DNA of 8,756 nucleotides from Actinocrinis sp046724665 (GCA_046724665.1 JBKOWZ010000079.1:1-8756), one strand, 5' to 3'. Shown: positions 1 through 6,066, counted from the first letter of the stretch. The notes: generated by a model from the sequence alone, not told the origin. Numbers and translations: made by a program.

Positions 1-554
1 GCGACGCCGCCGTGGAGCGGCTGCGCGCGGCGGCCGGCGACGGCCTGATCACGCTCGACGAGCTCGACGGCCGGGTCGAGGCGGCGCTCGCGGCCCGCAC
101 CGCCGACGACATCAGGGTCCTGCTCGAAGATCTTCCCGCGCCGACCGGCCCGGCGGCCGCGGCGCTCGCGGCGGCGCAGCCGACGCGGCTCGCGGTCACC
201 CACGGCACCATCGAACGGCTCGGCGCGTGGCGGGTGCCGGAGGAGATCAACACCGAGCTGCGGCACGGCGTGTGCACGCTCGACCTGCGCACGCCGACGC
301 TGCCGCCGAACGGCGTGGGCATCGCGGTGCAGGCCCGGCACAGCGTGATCAAGCTGCTGGTGGCCGCGGACGCCGCGGTGGACCTGACCGGCCTCGGCCG
401 CCACCACAGCCAGACCAGAGACAAGGGCGCGCGCCGGGCGGCCGCGGCGTCCGGGCCGCCGATCGTCTTCACCGGTGACCTGCACCACAGCGTCGTGAAA
501 GTGGTGCGGCCGCGCACGGGCTGGTTCGCCCGCTGGTTCGGGCGCCGGGCCTGA
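1..554 (+). CDS. DUF1707 domain protein with beta-repeat tail (5' truncated)
   Basis: The reading frame is open from the left edge and ends with TGA at 552-554. A GTG codon at 12 is in frame. The residues before it (DAAVERL) continue the usual DUF1707 opening, so the true start lies outside the window. About the first 42 visible residues are DUF1707: an acidic helical segment with LDELDGRVEAALAART, then a short linker ending in EDLP. The rest (about residues 57-165 from nt 12) is a set of short beta-rich repeats of the kind that follows DUF1707 in actinobacterial proteins and resembles LiaF-type C-terminal domains. Each rung carries HG, HS or HH (H64, H85, H110, H131-132, H158-159), where relatives I remember often have FGS. 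The C-terminus is basic and aromatic (WFARWFGRRA) with no membrane helix visible. The biochemical function of the family is unknown. It faces the tyrosine operon convergently and is probably unrelated to it. Confidence 0.85.
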   Translation, partial: DAAVERLRAAAGDGLITLDELDGRVEAALAARTADDIRVLLEDLPAPTGPAAAALAAAQPTRLAVTHGTIERLGAWRVPEEINTELRHGVCTLDLRTPTLPPNGVGIAVQARHSVIKLLVAADAAVDLTGLGRHHSQTRDKGARRAAAASGPPIVFTGDLHHSVVKVVRPRTGWFARWFGRRA

Positions 555-599
555 ACGCCGCGGGTCCAGCGCGCGAGCACCGGATCCGCGAGCCGCCGG

Positions 600-618
600 G
601 CCGTGTGCTTCCCACGGC
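600..618. terminator. Candidate hairpin downstream of the DUF1707 gene
   Basis: GCCGTG (600-605) and CACGGC (613-618) form a perfect 6-bp stem around a 7-nt loop, 45 nt after the DUF1707 stop. No T-run follows, so it is a weak intrinsic-terminator candidate of the sort seen in high-GC genomes. Hairpins of this size also arise by chance at this GC content. Confidence 0.25.
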
Positions 619-645
619 GCTGGTCACGCGCGGCTCCGGCAAGCT

Positions 646-671
646 GCCGCCCATTGGCGGCTAACCGGTTA
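646..671. terminator. Candidate bidirectional hairpin with adjoining 10-bp palindrome
   Basis: GCCGCC (646-651), loop CATT (652-655) and GGCGGC (656-661) make a perfect 6-bp stem. It is followed directly by the palindrome TAACCGGTTA (662-671), whose last three bases are the TAA stop of the minus-strand gene. The position between two convergent genes suits a shared transcription end. There is no clear U-tract on either strand, so this is inferred from position and symmetry. Confidence 0.35.
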
Positions 672-1526
672 CAGCGCGCCGAGCTTGACCAGGTCGGCTA
701 AGGGCTCGGCGATGCTGCACGTGCCGTACGCGGTGAACGCCCGGCGCGTGCGGCGTACGGTGTCAGGGCTCAGCTGCCGCAGTGAGTCGATCAGTTCCCT
801 CCCGGACCGGATTCCCAGTACCGAGGCCACGTCGGCGATGTCCGCACCCTGAGTGACTGCTGCGGTCGCGGCCAGGATGTTGAGGAAGCCGTGGTGCTCG
901 AAGCCGGTGGCCTCGGCGGTGTGGCGCACCGCCTCGTGCAGACCCGCGGTGCACTTGAACGGCAGGTCCCGGGCGACGCAGCCCACGATGAACGCGGCGA
1001 GCTCCGTCTCCGGCGGAAACGCCTGCGCCACGGTGCCGCCGGTCCGCAGCTTCGCCCGGAACGGGCTCGCGGCGACGACGTCCAGCGCCGCGCCGAGCCC
1101 GTCACCGCGCCTCACCTCGATGACGCCGCCGGCGCCGACAGGCAGCGCGCGTGTCAACTCCTCGACGGCGTCGCGAGCCGCGTCCGCGGACGAGCCGTCC
1201 GCGGCGCAGGCCAGCTCGACGCCGACAAGCTCGATGCCCGGCGCGCCGAGCGCCGTCTGGAGCGCTGCACCAAGCGCTTCAGGACCATCCGGCACGACGA
1301 GTACCAGTGCCAGCCGCGTACCCGGCTGCCCTGCCGCGCCCGGAGAAGCTGCCGCGATGACCTCGGCCAGGTGCTTCGGAGCGGCCAGGAACGGCCCGAC
1401 GAGGTCCCGGTACCAGGTACCGCGGTGCCGGCCATGCGCCGCAACCGCCTCGTCGGCAGCGGCGTTGCCCGGCGGGAACAGCGCCGCGTCGTCGCAGAGC
1501 CCTGCGAACAGGGGCGGGATGTCCAT
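669..1526 (-). CDS. Conserved protein of unknown function, third gene of the tyrosine/homogentisate operon
   Basis: This 285-residue protein begins MDIPPLFAG at 1526 and ends with TAA at 671-669. The frame stays open far upstream, but this ATG is the convincing start: it overlaps the HGD stop by one base (TGATG), a typical translational-coupling arrangement. I do not recognise a characterised family. Distinctive conserved-looking blocks are DDAALFPPGN (12-21), AKLRTGG (158-164), PFKCTAGLH (189-197) and GFEHHGFLNIL (208-218). The alternation of hydrophobic strands with Ala-rich helices, with charged Lys-containing strand ends late in the chain (K159, K191), suggests an alpha/beta barrel such as a TIM barrel; this is inference. 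There is no signal peptide or membrane helix, so it is probably cytosolic. The operon position implies a role in or near homogentisate breakdown. It does not resemble glutathione-type maleylacetoacetate isomerase or fumarylacetoacetase as I know them. Confidence 0.85.
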   Translation of the reverse strand: MDIPPLFAGLCDDAALFPPGNAAADEAVAAHGRHRGTWYRDLVGPFLAAPKHLAEVIAAASPGAAGQPGTRLALVLVVPDGPEALGAALQTALGAPGIELVGVELACAADGSSADAARDAVEELTRALPVGAGGVIEVRRGDGLGAALDVVAASPFRAKLRTGGTVAQAFPPETELAAFIVGCVARDLPFKCTAGLHEAVRHTAEATGFEHHGFLNILAATAAVTQGADIADVASVLGIRSGRELIDSLRQLSPDTVRRTRRAFTAYGTCSIAEPLADLVKLGAL

Positions 1527-2725
1527 CAGCGCCCCGGCCCGCGCCCCGACCAGGTCCACGCGTAACCCTCGTCCTCGCTGGCGATCCCGCCCTCGCCGAG
1601 GTCCAGCGGCCGGAAGGTATCGACCATGACCGCGAGCTCGTCGAAGAACTCGACGCCGATGCTGCGCTCGTACGCGCCGGGCTGCGGGCCGTGCGCATGG
1701 CCGCCGGGGTGCAGCGAGATCGAGCCCTGACCGATCCCCGAGCCCTTGCGCGCCTCGTAGCTCCCGCCGCAGTAGAACATCACCTCGTCCGAGTCCACGT
1801 TCGAGTGGTAGTACGGCACCGGGATGGACAGCGGGTGGTAGTCCACCTTGCGCGGGACGAAGTTGCAGATCACGAAGTTGGCGCCCTCGAAGACCTGGTG
1901 CGCGGGCGGCGGCTGGTGGACGCGCCCGGTGATCGGCTCGAAGTCCGAGACGTTGAACGTGTACGGGTACAGACAGCCGTCCCAGCCGACCACGTCGAAG
2001 GGGTGGTGCGGGTACACGTAACGCGTGCCCCTGATTCCCTGCGGCGTGCGGTGCTTGACCAGCACCGGCACGTCGTCGCCCTCGGCGGCCAGGATCTCCC
2101 GCGGGCCGTGCAGGTCGCGCTCGCAGTACGGCGCGTGTTCCAGCAGCTGCCCGAACTTCGACAGGTAACGGCGTGCCGGGACGATGTGGCTGTTGGCCTC
2201 GATGATGTAGGCGCGCAGCGGTTCGGCGCCGTCGGGGATCCAGCGGTGCGTGGTCGCACGCGGCAGCAGCACGTAGTCGCCCTGCCGCACCGGCAGCGCG
2301 CCGAAGACGGTCTCGACGACGCCGGCACCGGATTCGACGTACACGCATTCGTCGCCGATCGCGTTGCGGTACAACGGCGAGGTCTCCCCGGCGACGGCGT
2401 ACGAGATCCGCACGTCGCCGTTGCCGAGCACCAGCCGCCGACCGGTGACGATGTCGGTGTTCTTCCACTCCTGCCCCTCGGACAGGGTGTGCAGCTTCAG
2501 GTGGCGCGGCTTGAGCGGATGGTTCGCGGTCAGCGACTGGTCCGGCAGCTCCCACACCGCCGCGTCCACGATCGCCGAGGGGATGTGGCGGTGGTAGAGC
2601 AGCGCGGAGTCGGAGAAGAAGCCCTCCTCCCCCATCAGCTCCTCGTAGTACAGCCCGCCGTCCTCCCGCCGGTGCTGTGTGTGTCGCTTGGGCGGTACGT
2701 CGCCCAGCGAGCGGTAGTACGCCAT
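1526..2725 (-). CDS. hmgA: Homogentisate 1,2-dioxygenase
   Basis: This 399-residue Fe(II)-dependent cupin-type dioxygenase opens the ring of homogentisate with O2 to give maleylacetoacetate, in the cytosol. The start is ATG at 2725 (MAYYRSLGDV), chosen because GAGGAG lies six bases upstream; the open frame extends to 3316, but that part is antisense-like filler inside the HPD gene. The Fe ligands expected from the family can be placed at H307 (in YYHSNVDSDE), E314 and H345 (in SLHPGGHAHGP). The H-to-E spacing is seven residues instead of the six of human HGD, and one added residue in this loop explains that. The tail GSYEARKGSGIGQGS matches the region after the ligands in bacterial homologues. 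Length fits actinobacterial relatives and is shorter than the roughly 445 residues of the human enzyme. It lies 41 nt downstream of the HPD gene and its TGA overlaps the ATG of the next gene. Confidence 0.95.
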   Translation of the reverse strand: MAYYRSLGDVPPKRHTQHRREDGGLYYEELMGEEGFFSDSALLYHRHIPSAIVDAAVWELPDQSLTANHPLKPRHLKLHTLSEGQEWKNTDIVTGRRLVLGNGDVRISYAVAGETSPLYRNAIGDECVYVESGAGVVETVFGALPVRQGDYVLLPRATTHRWIPDGAEPLRAYIIEANSHIVPARRYLSKFGQLLEHAPYCERDLHGPREILAAEGDDVPVLVKHRTPQGIRGTRYVYPHHPFDVVGWDGCLYPYTFNVSDFEPITGRVHQPPPAHQVFEGANFVICNFVPRKVDYHPLSIPVPYYHSNVDSDEVMFYCGGSYEARKGSGIGQGSISLHPGGHAHGPQPGAYERSIGVEFFDELAVMVDTFRPLDLGEGGIASEDEGYAWTWSGRGPGR

Positions 2726-2731
2726 CTCGGG

Positions 2732-2737
2732 CTCCTC
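2732..2737 (-). promoter_or_regulatory. Ribosome binding site fixing the HGD start
   Basis: GAGGAG on the minus strand, six bases before the ATG at 2725. It decides the start within a frame that stays open another 590 bases upstream. Confidence 0.8.
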
Positions 2738-2766
2738 AGGGATTCGTCGCCCCCACCGGCCTGCCT

Positions 2767-3939
2767 CTACAGATTTCCACGGCGCGCCTGCTCGCGCTCG
2801 ATCGCCTCGAACAGCGCCTTGAAGTTGCCCTTGCCGAAGCCGAGCGAGCCGTGCCGCTCGATCAGCTCGAAGAAGAGGGTCGGCCGGTCCTGCGCCGGCT
2901 TGGTGAAGATCTGGAGCAGGTAGCCGTCCTCGTCCCGGTCGGCCAGGATCCGCAGCTCGCGCAGCGTCTCGACCGGCACGCGCGTCTCGCCGACCCACTG
3001 CCCCAGCGTGTCGTAGTAGGCGTCCGGGGTCTCCAGGAACTCCACGCCCATCTCGCGCATCGCCCGCACGCTCGCCACGATGTCGCCGGTGGCCAGGGCC
3101 AGGTGCTGCACCCCTGGGCCGCCGTGGAACTCGAGGTACTCGTCGATCTGCGACCTGCGCCTTCCGGCGGCCGGCTCGTTGATCGGGAACTTCACCCGGT
3201 GGTTGCCGCTGGCCACCACCTTCGACATGAGCGCGGAGTACTCGGTGGCGATGTCGTCGCCGATGAACTCTTTCAGATTGGTGAAGCCCATGACCCGGTG
3301 GTAGAAGCCGACCCACTCCTCCATCCGCTCGACGTTGCCGACGCAGTGGTCGATCGCCTGGAAGTAGCGGGCCGGGTGGCCGGCCGGCCTCGCCCGCACC
3401 AGCGGCCCGGCCGCGACGAAGCCGGGCAGGAACGGCCCGTCGTAGCGGGAGCGATCGACCAGCGTGTGCCGGACCTCGCCGTAGGTGGCCAGCGCGGCAA
3501 TCCGTACGGTGCCGTACTGGTCTGCGAGGTCCTCGGGTTCGCGCAGCACGGTCGCGCCGTGCGCGCGGGCGTATTCGACCGCCTTGTCCACGTCGGGCAC
3601 CTCGAGCGCGAGGTCGGCGACGCCGTCGCCGTGCGCGGACACCGACGCGCCGACCGGCGAGCCGGCGCGCACCTCGCCGGTGATCCGGAATCGGGCCTTG
3701 CCGGAGGTGAGGACGTATTCGGCGACGTCGCGGCTGCCGGTCTCCGGGCCGCTGTACGCCACGCAGGTCATGCCGAACGCGGTGGAGTAGTAGTGGGCCG
3801 CCTGTTTCGCGTTGCCGACGTAGAACCGTACGTGATCCATGCCGACGACCGGAAACGGGTCGGCCGCGTCATCGTGCGCGACCGCGCCGATCAGCGCGTC
3901 GGCGGAGCTGTTCGACGCCGCGAGGGTGGACTGGGTCAT
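2767..3939 (-). CDS. hppD: 4-hydroxyphenylpyruvate dioxygenase
   Basis: This 390-residue non-haem Fe(II) enzyme converts 4-hydroxyphenylpyruvate and O2 to homogentisate and CO2, the step after tyrosine transamination. Two vicinal-oxygen-chelate halves are visible: the N-terminal one from about residue 30 (GMDHVRFYVGNAKQAAHYYS) and the catalytic one from about 190. The three Fe ligands are in their family contexts: H198 (AIDHCVGNV), H279 (GVQHLAL) and E358 (FFELIERHG). They correspond to H187, H270 and E349 of the S. avermitilis enzyme, to which the protein is very similar from memory. The C-terminal lid FGKGNFKALFEAIEREQ is intact, which favours HPD over the related 4-hydroxymandelate synthase. 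ATG at 3939 is preferred over an in-frame TTG at 3951 because GGAGA precedes it by five bases. The N-terminus is about ten residues longer than in S. avermitilis. It is the first gene of the operon, divergent from the Lrp-type regulator. Confidence 0.97.
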   Translation of the reverse strand: MTQSTLAASNSSADALIGAVAHDDAADPFPVVGMDHVRFYVGNAKQAAHYYSTAFGMTCVAYSGPETGSRDVAEYVLTSGKARFRITGEVRAGSPVGASVSAHGDGVADLALEVPDVDKAVEYARAHGATVLREPEDLADQYGTVRIAALATYGEVRHTLVDRSRYDGPFLPGFVAAGPLVRARPAGHPARYFQAIDHCVGNVERMEEWVGFYHRVMGFTNLKEFIGDDIATEYSALMSKVVASGNHRVKFPINEPAAGRRRSQIDEYLEFHGGPGVQHLALATGDIVASVRAMREMGVEFLETPDAYYDTLGQWVGETRVPVETLRELRILADRDEDGYLLQIFTKPAQDRPTLFFELIERHGSLGFGKGNFKALFEAIEREQARRGNL

Positions 3940-3944
3940 CGCCG

Positions 3945-3949
3945 TCTCC
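3945..3949 (-). promoter_or_regulatory. Ribosome binding site selecting ATG 3939 for HPD
   Basis: GGAGA on the minus strand, five bases before ATG 3939. It lies downstream of the first base of the alternative TTG start at 3951, which therefore has no Shine-Dalgarno sequence at proper spacing. Confidence 0.7.
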
Positions 3950-3984
3950 AAATGCCGAGGGTGGGGACATCGGGAATAGGCAGT

Positions 3985-4014
3985 AGTAGATGACTCAGCT
4001 CACCCTTATGACAA
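3985..4014 (-). promoter_or_regulatory. Candidate sigma70-type promoter for the HPD operon
   Basis: On the minus strand TTGTCA (4014-4009, five of six matches to TTGACA) is followed after 18 bp by TCTACT (3990-3985, four of six matches to TATAAT). Transcription would start near 3978, giving a leader of about 40 nt before ATG 3939. The direct repeats at 3997-4019 lie in and beside the spacer, where a regulator would control it. This is consensus matching only. Confidence 0.4.
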
Positions 4015-4019
4015 GCTCA
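3997..4019. repeat. Direct repeat AGCTCA, 17-bp period, in the HPD promoter
   Basis: AGCTCA occurs at 3997-4002 and again at 4014-4019. The 17-bp offset is close to one and a half helix turns. It brackets the spacer of the candidate HPD promoter, so it may be a pair of regulator contacts. Two six-base words this close could also be chance. Confidence 0.35.
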
Positions 4020-4035
4020 GCCCAATAAGATAGAC

Positions 4036-4052
4036 AATCTGCACAGCAGATT
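4036..4052. promoter_or_regulatory. Perfect 17-bp dyad, probable operator of the Lrp-type regulator
   Basis: AATCTGC (4036-4042), spacer ACA and GCAGATT (4046-4052) form a perfect inverted repeat with 7-bp arms. Its end lies 19 bases before the regulator's ATG. Size, AT-rich outer ends and location match what Lrp/AsnC proteins bind as dimers, and the site would allow autoregulation together with control of the divergent operon. Assignment to this regulator is inferred from location. Confidence 0.55.
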
Positions 4053-4071
4053 ACCTAGAAAGGCCCCTCGG

Positions 4072-4605
4072 ATGGAGCAACCGCGCAGGAAGCTGGATCA
4101 GCTGGACATGCTCTTGATCCGCGCGCTGGCGCAGAACCCGCGGGCCGGCTTCCTGGAGCTGTCCCGGATCACCAAGGTCTCCCGCGCGACCGTGCAGGCC
4201 CGCATCCAGCGCCTTGAGGCGGACGGCGTGATCACCGGCCACGGTCCGGACATCGACCTGGCCGCCGCCGGATACCCGGTGCTCGCCTTCGTGACGCTGG
4301 AGATCGCCCAGGGCCGGCTCGACGAGATCACCGAAGAGCTGGGGCGGCTGCCCGAGGTCCTGGAGGCTCACGCGACGACGGGACCCAGCGACGTGCACTG
4401 CAAGGTCGCCGCTCCGTCCAACGAGGGCTTGCAGGAGACGCTGCTGCGGATCGACCGGATCCCGGCAGTCGTGCGCTCGACCAGCGTCATCGCCCTGTCC
4501 AGGGTCGTCGCGCCGCGCTACCTGCCGCTGCTGGCCGCCGAACCGCGGCCGGTCCCGAGCCGGGTCCCCGCGTACCAGGCGGTGCCGCATTCATCGGAGC
4601 GATAG
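4072..4605 (+). CDS. Lrp/AsnC-family transcriptional regulator of the tyrosine operon
   Basis: This 177-residue protein starts at ATG 4072 after GAAAGG and ends with TAG at 4605. Residues 9-58 form the winged helix-turn-helix of the family, opening LDQLDMLLIRAL, with the recognition helix around VSRATVQARIQRLEADGVI. Residues 68-146 form the RAM (AsnC ligand-binding) domain, with TTGPSDVHCKV (102-112) at the usual GxxD turn. A Pro-rich tail of about 28 residues (150-177) extends beyond the usual family end. It is divergent from HPD with a dyad between them, so it most likely senses tyrosine or a catabolite and controls the operon and itself. In Streptomyces coelicolor an Lrp-type protein, HpdA, is reported as an activator of hppD; this may be its counterpart, but I cannot test orthology. 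Its last 15 bases overlap the convergent condensation-like gene. Confidence 0.9.
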   Translation: MEQPRRKLDQLDMLLIRALAQNPRAGFLELSRITKVSRATVQARIQRLEADGVITGHGPDIDLAAAGYPVLAFVTLEIAQGRLDEITEELGRLPEVLEAHATTGPSDVHCKVAAPSNEGLQETLLRIDRIPAVVRSTSVIALSRVVAPRYLPLLAAEPRPVPSRVPAYQAVPHSSER

Positions 4606-5961
4606 CGGGTCGCCGACGGCGGCCTGCACGAGTACGTCCTCGATCATGCGCGCGCACTCCTCGACCTCGCCCGGGGCGAGGTACGCCGTGTCCGCGCAGA
4701 CGGTGAACGAGAGGCCGCGGCCGTCCGGTGTGTCGTCGATGTGCAGGTACAGCGTCTCGCCTTCGGGTACGGTCAGGGCTGTCCACGGCTCCCAGCGCAG
4801 TACGCTGCGATCCGCTAGCTCGCGCAGGGCCGCGGGGGTGACGAGGCTCGCCGGCTGCGCCGGGCCGGATCCTTCGCGGCGGCGGTCGTTGTAGCAGCAG
4901 TCGAGGATGATCGCCTCGCCGCGCTCGCGTCCGGCCGAATCGATCAGGCTTTGGCGATCCACCGGGTCGTAGTACGCGTTCTTGTACGTCTCGAGCGAGG
5001 CAGTCAGTGCACGAGCGAGCACCGCGTCGAAGGTCGGGGCCGACGCGTCGATCGACCAGAGGCCCATCTGCGAGACCGAGCTGATCGAGGTGGCCAGGCC
5101 GGGCCTGAACCGGTTGTCCACGACGACCCGCAGAGCAACGACGCTCGAGCCGGAGAAGCGCGAGACCGCGACGGCATACGCGGCGAGCAGGACGTAGCCG
5201 GCGCTCTGCCGCGTGCGTTCGCAGATCGCTCGGGCCGCGAGCCGCGCCGCCTGCGACTCGAGCACCAGCCTGACGTACGGGGCGCCGACGTCCGTGCGCT
5301 GATTCCGGAAGTGCCGGGTCGGCGCCTCGCGCAGTATGCGGCCCCAGTGTTTCAGGGCCCTTGTACTCTGGCGGCGGCCTGCCGCGGATTGCTGCCACGC
5401 AGCCTGTTCCAGCGGTTCGAGCGCCGGGGGCGTCGTGCGCGCTGCGGGCGTGGCAGTGCCCGATGAGCCGTTGCCACCGGCCACGCCCGCGAGCATCGCG
5501 TCCAGGCCACGCGCGTCGAGGGCGATGTGGTTGTAGACCGCGACCATGTGCGTGAGCGCGCCGCGATGCCGGATCACCGCCATGCGCAGCGGCCACTCCT
5601 CGCCGAAGTCGAACTTCGCCCGATCGAAGCCGATGGCGGCGTCGCACGCCGCCTCTTCGGGGCGGTCCGTGTCGATCACGGTGAGCGGGACCTGGCCGGC
5701 TGAGGAGAGGACCTGATCGCGCAGCCGAAGCCCCTCGGCGACGTGGAACCGCGTGCGCAGCGTGGCATGGCGTGCCATCAACACACTGAGAACGTCGATG
5801 ACGGCCTCGACACTGGTGCCCGGGGGCAGCGCGGTCACCCCGCCGAGGGTGATGTGCCTGCCTTCCTGCCCGCCGACGCCCCACAGTTCGCGCTGACCCC
5901 AGGACGGCGCGCCCCGCCCCTGGTCAGCAGCCCGGAACGGCACCAGGATCTGCTCCACCAT
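4591..5961 (-). CDS. Free-standing condensation-domain-like protein
   Basis: This 456-residue protein is the length of one NRPS condensation domain. Family core motifs appear in order: SWGQRELW (20-27, motif C1), ARHATLRTRF (63-72, C2), the active-site region YNHIALDARG (143-152, C3), an AAWQ element near 187-190 (C4), and DNRFRPGL followed by a Gln-containing strand (282-299, the C5 region). The catalytic motif is altered: HHxxxDG reads N144-H-I-A-L-D149-A150. The second His and the Asp remain, but the first His and the Gly are replaced. No adenylation, carrier or thioesterase part is attached. Possible activity is amide or ester formation on a CoA or carrier-bound acyl group, or it may be inactive or regulatory. 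The start is ATG 5961, preceded by GGGAAGGG; GTG at 5958 is an alternative. A promoter candidate lies upstream. Its 3' end overlaps the Lrp gene by 15 bases. Substrate unknown. Confidence 0.8.
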   Translation of the reverse strand: MVEQILVPFRAADQGRGAPSWGQRELWGVGGQEGRHITLGGVTALPPGTSVEAVIDVLSVLMARHATLRTRFHVAEGLRLRDQVLSSAGQVPLTVIDTDRPEEAACDAAIGFDRAKFDFGEEWPLRMAVIRHRGALTHMVAVYNHIALDARGLDAMLAGVAGGNGSSGTATPAARTTPPALEPLEQAAWQQSAAGRRQSTRALKHWGRILREAPTRHFRNQRTDVGAPYVRLVLESQAARLAARAICERTRQSAGYVLLAAYAVAVSRFSGSSVVALRVVVDNRFRPGLATSISSVSQMGLWSIDASAPTFDAVLARALTASLETYKNAYYDPVDRQSLIDSAGRERGEAIILDCCYNDRRREGSGPAQPASLVTPAALRELADRSVLRWEPWTALTVPEGETLYLHIDDTPDGRGLSFTVCADTAYLAPGEVEECARMIEDVLVQAAVGDPLSLR

Positions 5962-5976
5962 CGCCCTTCCCAGCGA

Positions 5977-5993
5977 CGCCGGCCGACCCGGCG
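5977..5993 (-). other. Hairpin just upstream of the condensation-like gene's ribosome binding site
   Basis: CGCCGG (5977-5982) and CCGGCG (5988-5993) pair perfectly around a 5-nt loop. The stem ends about 15 bases before ATG 5961 and about six before the GGGAAGGG ribosome binding site. It could shape translation of the leader, but stems like this are common in GC-rich DNA. Confidence 0.25.
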
Positions 5994-6066
5994 CGACTCG
6001 TCGCAGCTCAACATTCGTACGACTAGCCGCAAATTCCAGTCAGACCTTTGCTGTAATCGTGGCAGA

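Larger units (their letters stand above)
3940..4071. promoter_or_regulatory. Divergent promoter and operator region between HPD and the Lrp-type regulator
   Basis: This 132-bp intergenic region is visibly AT-richer than its flanks. It holds a candidate HPD promoter, a 17-bp perfect dyad next to the regulator gene, a 17-bp-spaced direct repeat, and GAAAGG at 4058-4063 as the regulator's ribosome binding site, eight bases before its ATG. For the regulator's own promoter the best -10-like hexamer is TAAGAT at 4026-4031. I find no convincing -35 at the right distance for it. Confidence 0.7.

Noticed and set aside
1527..2555. Extension of the third operon gene upstream as one 628-codon protein
   Set aside because: The sequence before MDIPPLF is a shadow of HGD. 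The TGATG overlap gives the natural start.
1691..2923. Long plus-strand open frame of 410 codons opposite HGD
   Set aside because: It is antisense to HGD, has no recognisable domain, and its composition is that of a GC-skewed shadow frame.
2726..3316. Extension of the HGD frame upstream to a start at 3316
   Set aside because: This part runs through the HPD gene in another frame and shows no homology. ATG 2725 has a good ribosome binding site and the expected N-terminus.
2767..3939. 4-hydroxymandelate synthase instead of HPD
   Set aside because: The close match to Streptomyces HPD through the C-terminal lid, and its place beside HGD, favour HPD.
3940..3951. TTG at 3951 as the HPD start
   Set aside because: The GGAGA ribosome binding site lies inside the would-be coding region and fits ATG 3939.
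2677..3993. Long plus-strand open frame of 438 codons opposite HPD
   Set aside because: It lies antisense to a gene with intact catalytic residues and family-wide similarity. Its translation is low-complexity and rich in Arg, Val and His, as expected from the complement of a high-GC gene.
4487..5884. Second minus-strand frame of 465 codons within the condensation-like gene
   Set aside because: It is out of frame with the condensation core motifs and is very Arg-rich with no family resemblance.
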